Assembly (NCBI GenBank): GCA_023853785.1
Contig: JAJIRX010000569.1
Location: forward strand, 124,001-188,000
From: Psilocybe azurescens
Taxonomy: Eukaryota > Basidiomycota > Agaricomycetes > Agaricales > Agrocybaceae
Direction of reading: 5' to 3'
Length of the DNA stretch: 64,000 bases
Shown piece after piece: positions 12,496 through 23,671 of this stretch. Numbering within the stretch: position 1 is the stretch's first letter; each line of letters starts with the position of its first letter. Both the position numbers and the translations under genes were made by a program. Under the pieces are notes generated by a model. That model was not told the origin of the DNA, ran no database searches, and saw only the letters and a program-made list of their open reading frames with translations.

Positions 12496-13531
12496 ATGAA
12501 CGTCCAATTCATCAATAACCTTTCCAACGAGGCCGAGCATAGCGCTGAATATGTCAGTCACGACCATAGCCACGGATCTCATACCCATGACGGACCTGGA
12601 GACCATGGTCATACCCATGAGCACTTGGAGAACGCAGGGAAGTACTCAGAACGCGACCTTCCTGATTACTCTTCTCGGAATTTTGAAGAAAGAGGTTTCA
12701 CTGTTGGAATCGGAGGGTACGTTGTGAGCTTCTCACATCTGTACACACACTGAATTGCGTGTAATGTAGCCCTGTAGGCTCAGGAAAGACGGCATTGACA
12801 CTCGAGCTCTGCAGGAGACTAAGGAAGGAATTCAATATCGGTATTAGTGAAATGTGGATGACCGGCTTTGTGTGTCTAATTTTTCTCCCATCAAGCCACG
12901 GTAACAAATGATATATTCACTCGTGAAGACCAAGAATTCTTGATCAAGAACAAGGCGCTCCCAACGGAGCGCATTTTGGCTCATTGAGACAGGAGGATGC
13001 CCTCACGCGGCCATCAGGGAGGACATAAGTGCCAACATGGGCGCTTTGGAGACCCTCCAAGCGAAATTTGAATGTCAATTACTCTTTGTTGAAAGTGGGG
13101 GCGACAATCTAGCTGCAAATTATTCGCGTGAGTTGGCCGATTATATTATCTATGTAATTGATGTTGCGGTTAGTGTTTTGCATTCATACTTCATGGAGAT
13201 GCTAAACGAGATCTAGGGAGGTGATAAAATTCCCCGTAAAGGTGGACCCGGCATATCTCAGTCAGACTTACTTGTCATCAACAAGGTAATTTTAACCTAT
13301 CGTAATATATGAGAGGAATGCTAATCAGTACAAAAGATTGATCTGGCACCTTATGTCGGTGCCTCTCTCGGGGTCATGGACAGAGATGCCAAGCTGATGA
13401 GAGGCGATGGTCCGACGGTATTTACGAGTGTGAGGCAAAATAAAGGAGTTGAGGACGTTGTGGGTTTAATCTTAGCTGCCTGGAGACAAGCCGGAAATCC
13501 TGGGAGGAATGTACCTGTCGGAGATGACTGA
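12496..13531 (+). CDS. ureG: Urease accessory GTPase UreG with His-rich N-terminus
   Basis: UreG is the GTPase that delivers nickel to apo-urease. The start ATG at 12496 is followed by a histidine-rich segment ([12 protein letters not shown], then HGHTHEH), which probably binds nickel. Then come the P-loop [14 protein letters not shown], split by an intron with donor GTACGT at about 12718, [40 protein letters not shown], the [10 protein letters not shown] region, a NK-type base-specificity motif split by an intron (VINK, then [10 protein letters not shown]), and [18 protein letters not shown]. The stop TGA is at 13529-13531. A single-base frame break lies between 12972 and 12985, just before IETGGCPH. 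In Cryptococcus the UreG homologue also has such a His-rich region and is thought to replace UreE; that is family knowledge. A minor alternative start lies at 12463. Confidence 0.92.
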
Positions 13532-13790
13532 CGTGCTTAACTGAATGAACTGGCGCCGAGGCAGATCACAATGTGATTTTTTCAGTGAGATGCATTATCT
13601 GCCCACCAATAAGCAGGATACCCGCAGAGAGCACAAAAATGGGATGGTTGCCAACCAGACTTGTAATCGAGCTCCCGAAAAAGTTGCAAGCAACTTGTGC
13701 ATTCATGCATATCGCTAAAGTATCAAATGTCCTTCTGTACAGAATGCAGGCGAAGTGAAGCTGAGAAAGACGGCAAAATGTTGCACTCGG

Positions 13791-16248
13791 TCAATACCAA
13801 AGAAAGATTCGCGACATTCTCCTGCCTATTCTCTTGATGGCTCTACGCGATGTGGTCACAATAAGGTGTAGTCTACTGAACCGACGTCCATCTTGCTCGG
13901 AGGCCTTATGGCCCTTGTCCGAAAAAGTTGCTCCGGCGCTTAGCAAGGATATGGCGATTTCTTCTTCGAATGTCCATGTGACACCTATCTTTTGTGTCAA
14001 AGGACGTTGTTGTGGCTTGGTCTGATTTATAACTTGTGGGTCCAGAAGTTGCTGGAGAATCTAGTGTTAGCATTTCGGTCGCTTCAGGATGATGAAATAA
14101 CGGTTACTTACTTCGCTTTCCAATTCCACTTGTAGTTTTATAGGTTTCCGTGTGGTATCATCTTTCCTGTCACCCAATGACTCCGGAAGGTGCAACCCTG
14201 AATCGTTGAAACTGCTTTCAAATTTATTAAGAGCATGCTCGTTGTATGGTATGAATTCGAGATCCTCTGGATTTGGTGGTGGAAATTGTTTGGTTCCATC
14301 TTCATGGAAAATGTGCACGAGTGAGGCGGTAGAAGGAAAGGGCCGAGCACTACTCTTGTTGGTATCCAGGCTGAAAGAAGGGTCTATTCGCTTGAACAGA
14401 AAGGTATCCTGTGGAAAGTCTGAGGAGAAATCGGAATCAACATAACAGGGAGAATGCAGATGATCGGCATCAGAGTCGTCGAATACATGTACGGTAGAAC
14501 GTAGATGTCCTATATCTGAGAAACATGGAGAGATCACGCTCTCAGGTGCTTGTCGCTCTTCAGAAAATGACTCGCGGTATGGGTCGCTGTGCTGGAATAT
14601 GGTAACATTTCCGAAGGAAGTTTGCGATTCAAAGCCATCGGAGGAGACTGTGCAATCAACCGGAAAGGGTCGAGAGAAGAAAGACAATCTGGGAGGGCAA
14701 AGACATGGAGGTATATGTCGCAAAGATTCAATATTGCCCCACAACCCTTTTAGAGGATTGAAGAAAGGATGCAGCTTGACCTTCTTTCCACACATCCGAG
14801 AAGCTGGGTCGCGAACGAGTAGCTGAGATAATGAACACCATTCATCAGCTGTGCGTCAATTCAATATTGACTGTAATAGTCGACTTACGAGACGAAGGAA
14901 ATCGCAGAGACGATCATCAGATCTCTGAATCGAGTCTACCTGGTCGTTGAGAACCTCTTGGACATCAAGTGGTAGGTCGTCCATGTCATTAAAGGGAAGT
15001 CTTCCTGTGACGATTTCGTAGAGAGTCACGCCTAAGCTCCACCAATCGACCCGTTCATCGTATTCCAAAAAGCCAGTTTGGTTTCTTTCCATGAGTTCCG
15101 GAGCAGCATAGACAGGTGTTAAGTTGATAACTTTGTCCGAACTTATAGTAAATTTGCCAAACGCCACCTTCGCTTTGATAGGAGAAGAAAATTCGGGCCG
15201 TTCAATGACTGGAAGAATCCTTGCTGCTCGAAAATTACCAACCACAGCATGGCCGTCTCTAGAGATCATGAGGTTCACAGGTTTAATATCCTGATGAACT
15301 ATTCCACAGCGATGTATGAAGGAAAGTGCAAGATAGAGCTCTGCTGCTAGAGTCCGTAGAGCTTGGATGGCTAAATCTATGGCAAGGCAATTGTATTCTA
15401 ATTAAATGGGATCAGTGTCACGCTAATATGACAGGGGCGAACCTGGGTTTGGATTCTGAGCCAGGCATAGATGCCTTGAGACTTCTGGGTGAGCCAAGCT
15501 GGTTGGATGATTTTCCTGAAAAATAGCCCTTGAGATACTGGCTAACAAGTAGACATGAAAACAAGCCTCACCAAATCAATGTGTCGTCGTCCCTGGCTCA
15601 AGAAGCTTTCCTGTATTCTCACTTTCTGCACAAATGGACAGGAATTCGTAGTTGACGCTATGATGTTATATACTGCAACCTCTTGCGAGTTTTCTTTAGA
15701 GTCATCCACCTGCAATTTCATGGCAAAGACACGAGAACCGGAGCTTGCGACTGTACATGCTCTGACTGGACGATTTCTTAAAAATGAAAGTGATTTAGTC
15801 TCAAATAAAAATAAAAATATAGAAGAAAGGACGCACAGTATATACAGGTCCATCGTATACGAATCTTCTCTGAACTTTAGAATGAAGGGATGCTCGGTAA
15901 ATGGTCGAATACAAATGTCTCCGAGTCCCCCCTTACAGCGAGAGAATGTCAAAGAGTAAGAAAAGGGGTGTCCGGCAAAAGGATTCTTCTCCTAATGAGT
16001 TTCGGTCAAAGAACGCTGTTGGAGTGTATGCTTCTGTTGGGGAATGCTTTGACGTTATAGAACCTCGCCCCAGGGTAGCAGGCTGATTGGTCGGTGAAGC
16101 AACTGAACAGGAAGTTCTGGGGGTCCAATATACACTTTCGAAGTTGTTTTCTGTCACATAATCCTCGGACCATCGAAATACCATGCATATTTGTTGATTC
16201 GACACCATTTGAAGTACTGAATAAAAAAATGACGTCTGAACCGAGCAT
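13791..16248 (-). CDS. Protein kinase-like protein with degenerate catalytic motifs
   Basis: This is a serine/threonine kinase fold with a long C-terminal tail. It keeps the ATP-anchoring lysine (RVFAMKLQV, about 15720), the catalytic-loop aspartate and asparagine (VHQDIKPVNLM, 15270-15300), the APE-like motif YAAPELMERN and the helix-F motif DERVDWWSLGVTLYEI. Three changes are striking. The glycine loop reads ILNRPVRACTV, with no GxGxxG. HRD is HQD (15288-15296). DFG is NFR within VVGNFRAARIL (15228-15236), so the magnesium-binding aspartate is asparagine. Loss of that Asp suggests a pseudokinase or very weak kinase. The tail after RMCGKKVKLHPFF resembles AGC kinases. The last intron (GTAAGT...CACTAG near 14070-14120) joins ELESE to ILQQLLDP and the stop at 13791. 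The 5' end is uncertain (starts between 16248 and 16363). No close named relative is recognised. Confidence 0.7.
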
Positions 16249-16804
16249 CGTAGTAGTTCGGAGGGACGAACGGAGGCAAATTAAAAGTCGGTGGATAATG
16301 TAGTCGTAAATGATAAAGAAGGTATCCGGAACCTAGATATACAGAATGCACCTTGCGGCTCACTAGGCCATATACGAAGTCATTGAGAGCCAGAACTTGT
16401 AATTTGTGTGGCGGTGGCTACCAAGTTTGTTGTATTCCTCCGACCCTCATGCCGCCGCCGACAGCGGGACCACGGGCCGGAGGAGGGTCACACAGTGTCC
16501 TCCAGTAAACTGGTGGATTGAGAGGCTTCCAGAGCTTTAGGAGAGCCAGACATGTTTTATCTTGCTTTGAAGATATTGTAAGTATCTTAGCTGTTTACAG
16601 TCTCAGAAGCTCTGAAATAGGTTCAATGAGCTGTCATTATCTAGACGCTCGATGTCACGATCACTGGACACGTGACGTCATAATTTGGGTTGCTACTGCT
16701 AGTGCCTCTGTCCCTGTCCCGTACTTCTACCATCGCAATATTCTTCTTATTCTGCACCCCACAAAGTACTTGAAATTCGCAATTCTGTCGCCGCATCCTG
16801 TAGG

Positions 16805-18188
16805 ATGCAAGTTGACACTCAGAGTAATCTTCCAGTCTTCCAGACGCCACCTCTAGGGACTTCCTCCACGACGGGCTCTGACAGTAAATCCTACACCATC
16901 CTTCGCATCAAACGAAAGCGCAACGAAGAACCACTGGATGCACTAGGTAGGAATATCTTAAAGGCATTAAACCTTCCACTATTCTTGCTCATCATCATCA
17001 ATCCATAGTGGTTGAATCGCGAGTCCGTCGGAAAAAATCTCGTGGTGGCATCGGTGTATTCCAGTACGCTCAGACAGTTGAGAACGACGCTTGGGATGAT
17101 GCGAACAGAAAAAAGGATATACAGGTTTTGTACACTCTACGATACCCCTCATTATTCCTCGCTCATTAGGATTATAGGACAAGATCTCACATCTAGCTCG
17201 TGAAACCGCGGCGAAAATGGAATTGAAGGTTACGCTATCGTCCGTCAGCGAAGTACCGCCGTCTCCTGTTTCTAGAAGAACACAAGAGGAGATTGCTCGT
17301 AGATATACTATTGTTGATCAAGAGGAAGTTAACCGCCCTCCCAGACGCTTCCCAACAGCTCCGTACGTTTCACAATGCGCGTCTATCCGTCAATTCATAT
17401 CTGATGTTAACATTTCAGGCCCAAAGTTCTCTCTTCTAAAGAACTTGAGAAGAATAAATCAGCGTCTGATTTTAAGATGTATGACGCCATTCCAACCGAC
17501 GAGCAACCGACGGTTCAGGATGAACCATCGGAAATAGACAAATTCTTACCCATGTTAAACGACTATCTGAAAAGTCGGTGTTGTCTATGTCCTACTTTAT
17601 TATTCTAATACTCCTATCTTTAGTTCATCATCTGGATCCAACTGCTGAGGCCTCTTCAACGGCACCTAAGAGTGTCTCCAATTTGAATGAGACAAAGGCC
17701 GGCACACAATCTTCCTCTGACGACGATTATGTGTGGGATGTTTTCTATCATCGACCAGTAACCTTAAGCGAATGGAATGAGGTTTCAAATGTCGGATCTA
17801 TGTATGTGACATTATTCGCAACGTTTGTTTATTTCTCACTCAATTTTCTGTAGTACTGGGCTTCCGCCTTCATTCGGAGATGGTTACGACTCTACATCAG
17901 ACTCCGACGAAGAGCTGGACGAAGCAGATGAGGACTCAAATGGTCAGTCTTGGACTCGATTTCTGTAGCGATTCCCGAATTGATCCAGTTGTGCAGCTGA
18001 AGAGTATTACAAGAATGATTACCCTGAAGACGAAGATCTAAGCGAGAGCGATAGCGGTAAATATCATGAGCACTACATTTTTACGAAGATTAACTTTAAA
18101 AATCAAAATAGCAGACGAGTTTCATGATGAGTCTGATTATGATGATATGATGGATTATCGCAACCATGCAGAACAATTCAACTTTTGA
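16805..18188 (+). CDS. IWR1: Iwr1-like RNA polymerase II nuclear import factor
   Basis: Iwr1 binds assembled RNA polymerase II and carries it into the nucleus. The protein starts at 16805 (MQVDTQSNLPVFQ), with a basic patch LRIKRKRNEEPLDAL that probably serves as the bipartite import signal together with RVRRKKSRGG in exon 2. The conserved domain follows: DDDYVWDVFYHRP, then GYDSTSDSDEELDEADEDSN, AEEYYKNDYPEDED and SESDS. The ending is DEFHDESDYDDMMDYRNHAEQFNF, with stop TGA at 18186-18188. The tyrosine, asparagine and proline string YYKNDYPEDE is the family signature. At least five introns of about 50 nt are seen, including ones whose donors are GTATGTGACA (about 17803) and GTAAATATC (about 18057). 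The order of acidic blocks and the overall size match the family. It is convergent with the acid phosphatase, about 170 bp away. Confidence 0.85.
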
Positions 18189-18357
18189 ACCTTTTTTCAA
18201 TGTATCGAAACTAGCATTATATCATACACAACCCAAACACCCATTTCATGTCTCATTATCAACAAATACGTCGCGTAACTCCATGTGCAATTTCTGGTTA
18301 GCTATTCCTTCTTTCTGTACGAACATTGGGACGATTGTCGTGGTATGCATTTCTCGC

Positions 18358-20280
18358 TTATTTCTTTTCGGGATCAGACTAGAGATGATCGTTTAGCCAT
18401 TGTAAATCACAACCACAACACTAACAATAGTGACGATTACTTACATCAGACTTGTGATGCTTTGAAAACTTGTGTTTGCCGAAGTTCAGCAAACCGAAGG
18501 ACGAGAGTAGGGCCAAGATGACTAGCATGAGCGCAAGTGTAACAGCCGCTCCGATGAACCCAGCACCGACGGGGCTGACACGATCATGGTGAGCTATGGC
18601 TGCGACGCCAGGGCTTGAGGTTGTTACAAGGTTAGCACAACCTCTATCTTGGTGGTTGTTGCAAACTTTGCACCAAGTGGGAATGTCGGAGAACGCGACA
18701 GGCTGGGACAAATGGAAAGAACGCGTCAGTCAATAATTGAAGCCTATCAGGATCAGTGGATTTCAAACCTGCAGGGTGTTGATGAAAGTCGAGACAGGAA
18801 CGTCAGACGTTGAGTTCATGAACCCGTATGTATTGAATTGATCATTGGTCCCATTCTTGAATTTAAATCGGATCACTGGTTCACCTCCTCCGTTTGGCTG
18901 TCTGACTTCGAAGGCAGCCGCAGAAGCGTAGTCAACTGCGATCCAAATTAAAATACACAAAACATGATTAAAGGAGACAACCGACCAATTCCGGCAATCT
19001 TGGGGATTCTGTTTTGCAATGCCAGTCATGTTAAACAGAGACAAGAACGGTTTATACGATATGGCCTCAAGGACGAACTTGCGAGAGCTGGTCGGATCCG
19101 TGATGTTTTTGAAGCCATCTATGATTGAGGGCAAAATAGTTTGGCCCGCGACTAATCGGAGTAAAATGCTGAGGGATGAAGGCTTCATCTGCAAGCAGGA
19201 TAGACTCACTGTTTCCAATGCCGTTCAATTGAGGAGAAGTGAAAACGCCCTCTTCGTGGAAATTAGCGAGTGCTCTAGCTTGTTCAATTGTACCTGCAGG
19301 AAGCTGCGTGAAGAATGTGCTGTTGTGAATGGACTGAACGTTGATAAAGTCGAAGATCTAATCACAAAATGTCAATACCCAATCGCAGAAAACTTCAGAT
19401 TGATATTTACGTTCCACTGTGACAGTATGCGAAGTGAGTATTCTGACAATGTTACAGAAGGAAACTAGGTACGGACCATGTCCACTAAGGTCGCAGGCCT
19501 GTTGTCCAGAAATTGTGGAAGGGAAGCTATAAAACTAGCATGGGCAGCTGCAGTTTCGTTAAATACAGCAGAGTTATAAAAGGCATTCGTGGCATCCACA
19601 AAAGTCTAAAGAGTACGACCAGAGATTAACAGAATCGACTAGGGCCCACGATGCAAGGTGACTTACCCCGCAATCCGTCCATCCTTCCAGAGAGATATCG
19701 TTGTCAGGTTCAACAGACTCGACTGAATATGTGCGTTCAGATTATGCCCTATGACAACAAATGATAGGTGCACTGACTTGGGACGGTCTGGTATCCATTC
19801 AAAGGAGCGAAGACAATAGTACCGTCGGCGAGCGTGCTGTTATAAGTTGGGTTCTCAGGGAACAGTCCTTGAAGGAAGGACACGGCTGAGTTGAAAATTA
19901 CACCGCGTTCACCTCCACCATCTGCGCGAATCTGAACCTGAGAGTCTTGTACAATGTCTGCGCTGACAGAAGAGATAAAAGAAGGAGAAGAGGGGCTGAG
20001 ATATAAGCTCCTTATCTCTTCACCGAGTTGGAACGATTGCAACTATGAAGACGTAGGGCTGAGTACACAAAGGGCGCTCCGGTCGAGCATGGAAGCATAC
20101 GTTTCCAAGAGCAGTGATTGCAGTGTTAGAGGGAGTATAATCAATTGGATCTTGATAAAAACCTAGACAACAATAATTTGAGAGTTTTTCTGGACATCAA
20201 CAGTATGAGATTATACCTTCCCTGTCTCCGTGTCGAATAAGAATGACAACGCCGAGAATCTTGCTGTCTGAGGCTGCCAT
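18358..20280 (-). CDS. Histidine acid phosphatase-like protein with C-terminal membrane anchor
   Basis: The start ATG at 20280 gives MAASDSKILGVVILIRHGDRE, containing the RHGxR catalytic motif of histidine phosphatases (branch 2, acid phosphatase and phytase relatives). The histidine would accept the phosphate. Later exons read LQSFQLGEEIRSLYLSP, ADGTIVFAPLNGYQTVPS, LEAISYKPFLSLFNMTG, DYASAAAFEVRQPNGGGEP, FNTYGFMNSTSDVPVSTF and a Cys-containing end (IPTWCKVCNNHQDRGCANL). A single transmembrane helix follows (FIGAAVTLALMLVILALLSSF), then a basic tail. There is no N-terminal signal peptide: the RHGDR motif is only about 17 residues from the start. A last intron (donor GTAAGTAATC about 18440, acceptor CTCTAG about 18379) would give the ending SDPEKK and stop at 18358. 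If it is not spliced, the stop is at 18421. The distal His-Asp acid motif is not obvious at the expected place. Substrate is unknown. Confidence 0.78.
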
Positions 20281-20743
20281 CTCTTAAAATTCAAGATCGT
20301 CTAATCGGATGAGCGGTAGCGAGACGAGCAGTAGTAAGAAAGGATGTTTCGAGGCAAATGTCCCTTCCTCAAAGCAATGATTCGCGAGTTTAGATATATA
20401 CACACATATATATTATGTATAGGTCGACACAAATTGAAACCCACGGTACGCCGCTTCTTTTGTCCTTTTGGATTGAAAACTCGGTATCGCTTCTTGACAA
20501 ACTGAGTCATGAGACACATGTTGTTCAGGATTGCTGATAATCTATCACCCGACGACGGCCGGTGATGAGATGCAAAAGACGGGCTTTGATTTGCATAGTT
20601 AGCACAACAAGATCGTCATTCATATAAGGTTCGAGGATATGGGAGCAGCAGGATCAGGCCGGTTGTATGCCATTTGTTCATACACTTGACCGACGATGTC
20701 CGTACACCATGTGGAGCGGCACCCCTTGGATTTCCAAATGCGT
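20281..20743. promoter_or_regulatory. Intergenic region upstream of the acid phosphatase
   Basis: This 463 bp stretch lies between the phosphatase start and the BOR1 stop, both on the minus strand. It holds an AT-rich TATATACACACATATATATT stretch around 20395-20415, which could be part of the promoter. No gene is seen. Confidence 0.4.
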
Positions 20744-22954
20744 TCAAAGAGTCCCACCGACAGATGCCATTGTCTAACGAATAAAGTCGCATCAGTTATA
20801 TTCTGGTCAAAGAGTAGCGACAATACGACCCGAAACTTATACGAAGGCGCACTTACAAAGGGAGATGCCGTAGGCCCATCAAGAATAGCTAGTTCCTCTC
20901 TGCTGAATGGTAGTTTGGGGATAACCAACGTGCGGACGGGGAGCAGAAGCATGATGATCACTGGGAAGCCAATTGCAGCTGGTATGCGTTCGAGATCAGC
21001 AGAAGTACAGTGACGTAATGATAATTAATCACCAATTGTCTGTGTAATAGCAAATGTTGCTCCGAAGCCTACCAATTGGACCCCAACGAAAAGAATGATC
21101 CTCGATTTACGCACTCTGTGGAGAGGCTCGTTATGAGACGTGAGTACTTTATCTTGGATGAGATAAAGAAGCTTTTTCGTTATTCCGTTTGCGCGCAACG
21201 CTCCAGCTCCCATGTACCAACTAATTTAAGAGGACGATCAGGCATAGTTATTAAATAAAAGGATTTGACAACTCACAATAGACCAGCGAGTACACCGCGA
21301 GGAATCAGATGCAGCAAATGAAGAAATGGGCCTGTGAGAAGCACAAGGCACAAACTACCTTGTGCAAGATTCGAGAGCCTCTGCTCAACGACACTGACAG
21401 GTACCTCATGTCTATGTCTTCTCGTCGGATCAGGAGGAGAGTTCAAGTGTCGATCTAACGCGGGATCATTGTTTGAAGACTGGGTATGCGTCTGTGTCTG
21501 TGTACGGGAGCTAGTTCCTTGATCCTCTTCGTCTTTTGGGCTAGGACCCATGACTGTCAAAGATGCAGTGTGGATAGGTGCCTGGGGTATAAGCCCGTTG
21601 GGAGCTGGAAGCCCCAAAAGTCCTGCTAAGAAAGTCGTTATACCGAGCAAGAAAAAGTCGTAATGGAACCCTGGTGGCTTGCGCAAAGGGAATTCCGATC
21701 CTTGGGCCATAAGTGACTGGATCAGTGGAATAAGCGATAGTTAACATGGAAGTGACTAAAATGAACGCACAGAAACATTGTGATCAAAGAAGAACAGGAT
21801 CCAAAGTACGAAGCCAAACGGAAATGCAATTCCGACCCATTTGCCTTCGAGTTCCCAGAACTTTACGAGCCAGTCTCTACCGCCGGCTGCCTGAAAGGCG
21901 CGCCCAGTTGGAAGCGTCAGTGGATTCGCTGCATTAAACCGGCCCCAATATGCCATTCCCGACGAGGCAATGAGAGATATCGGCATGCCATAATCTGCCA
22001 GAAAGCGACGGATATGTCTATGGAAATACGGTGTCCGTGACAAGGAATCGAACAAATATGCCGTGACCAGCATAAGAATGGCCAGAATGATGGATACGAG
22101 CAGACCTTGCTCCTCTACCAAATTCAAATGGGTGGGTGCAAACTGACGCGTGATGACTTGGATCCCATACTGAAGATAGACCCAAGAAACGTAGAATCCG
22201 AATGTATCGCAAGAGAAAAGGGTGACATATTTCAGGAAGTTGCAAACTGTTCAGTTAAATGAAAATAGGGCTAGAAATAAAACAGGTGGCATGATTCACT
22301 TACAATTAAGAAGCGCGGTAATCCAATGTAGAATGGCTGCCCAAAGATACACCCACCCGATAAAGTGAAGATAAATCGGTGGATGTGATTCTCGCGATAA
22401 AATGTCAAATATAGTTTTGTTGAATACAGTAATTGGACCTAAATGAATTATGATTGAGTACAGCCCCGAGTACAACAAGCTCGACTTAGTAGTACCAGTT
22501 ACTCCTGCGATTGTCAGAGGTTGTGCACCGAAAATTGCAAATACGAAGGCGACCATGAATGACGACATTAAGACCTCGGCAACGCCATATTGTTCTGTGG
22601 TTTCTATAAGATCTAAAGAGAAAGCAATGCCAGGTAGAACGCTAATCGCGATAAGGTTCGATCTTTAAGGAGGAGATGATCACGTATAATCGACATACTT
22701 TGCAAAGAATATCAAGGCAGTTGCGGGCACCACTCTATAGTTCCATGCGTCTGTCCAGTCGCTCAGATACCAGGGTACCCTTGCACGGATATCGAGGATG
22801 ATACCCGAACCGATTTGTCTAAGCCATAGTAATCGTTTTCGCTTGATTTGAACAGTTGCATATGTGGCAGCGGAAGGACGTTCGTTTTTTGTTGTAGTAA
22901 GGTTGAAGCATCTCGTGGTTCAAGATGGATTGGGTTGGAAGACATTCCATCCAT
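20744..22954 (-). CDS. BOR1: BOR1-type borate/anion transporter (SLC4 family)
   Basis: The product is a polytopic plasma-membrane transporter of the HCO3-/borate (SLC4) family, expected to export borate. From the start at 22954 it reads MDGMSSNPIHLEPRD, then SDWTDAWNYRVVPATALIFF, then SFMVAFVFAIFGAQPLTIAG with VTGTTKSSLLYSG, the core substrate-site helices. The order of later segments fits the family: SIILAILMLVTAYLFDSL, FRRFLADYGMPIS, PPGFHYDFFLLGITTFLAG with LLGLPAPNGLIPQAP (the conserved LPxPNGLIPQAP region), VVEQRLSNLAQGSL, GVLAGL, and finally LAILDGPTASPF. The last intron (GTAAGTGCGCC about 20860 to TTAG) joins this to TMASVGGTL and the stop at 20744, a usual fungal ending. A hydrophilic insert rich in Ser, Thr and Gln (TQTQTHTQSSNND) lies in a loop. 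No frame break was detected. Confidence 0.93.
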
Positions 22955-23671
22955 TGTACCGTCTAGACTTTGCCTAGACTGGATTTTACGATCTTGTTCT
23001 AGTCTTTAAAGTTTAAAGCAACTTCACAGTTTTATGTCTAGATAGGTTTGTCAGTGATAAGATTTTGAATTTACGGCTCTGAAAGCAACTGCGTAGGATG
23101 CAAATTCAGAATCAGAGAATCAGAGAAGACGAGAAAAGAGTAGAGTTTTGCACATGCCCATGGTAGTACAAGGGGCCTGTGATCGCAAAGGAGCGCTAAC
23201 AGGTGTGCAGGAGTGCAAATGGTGACACACTGGCCGGTTTCGTTATGTGAGAATTGGTTAATTACGTAAGTCATTGCAGGAGCTACCTTTGCGCAGACGG
23301 GAGACACTACTGCCGGCTGCGATGCTGGGTTTGTGCTGGATCAATGTTGTATGGCATCTGGTGGGATGCACCGGAAGACCCCAAAACTAGCTAAGTCCAG
23401 GTGAGTTTTATAACCGATTGGACTTTGAGTTTCTCTCTTACTCCCTTTCATTCATTCACTAAAGGCTTCGAGTACCGAAACGGCGACACTGGCCGGCGCG
23501 ACGAGGATCAAGAGGTACGCACCGGCAAATTCTGAGACCCCGTGTGTCTTAGGGCTCTGACGGTCTGACCGCTCTCGCTAATAAACTGCGGTTTTAAAAA
23601 CGTGCTGTTTACGTAAGAGACTTCTCCGCCCAAAGTTAGGTGCAAGTCGCCTTGTATTTCCTTAAACTCCT
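22955..23671. promoter_or_regulatory. Divergent intergenic region between BOR1 and the ABHD12-like gene
   Basis: About 700 bp with no supported gene separate two divergent genes and should hold both promoters. A 78-codon open frame on the minus strand (23071-23307) resembles nothing known and has no exon neighbours. Confidence 0.45.

Noticed and set aside
16518..16856. Extra plus-strand gene upstream of IWR1
   Set aside because: Open frame without domain or splice support; it lies in the probable divergent promoter of the kinase and IWR1.
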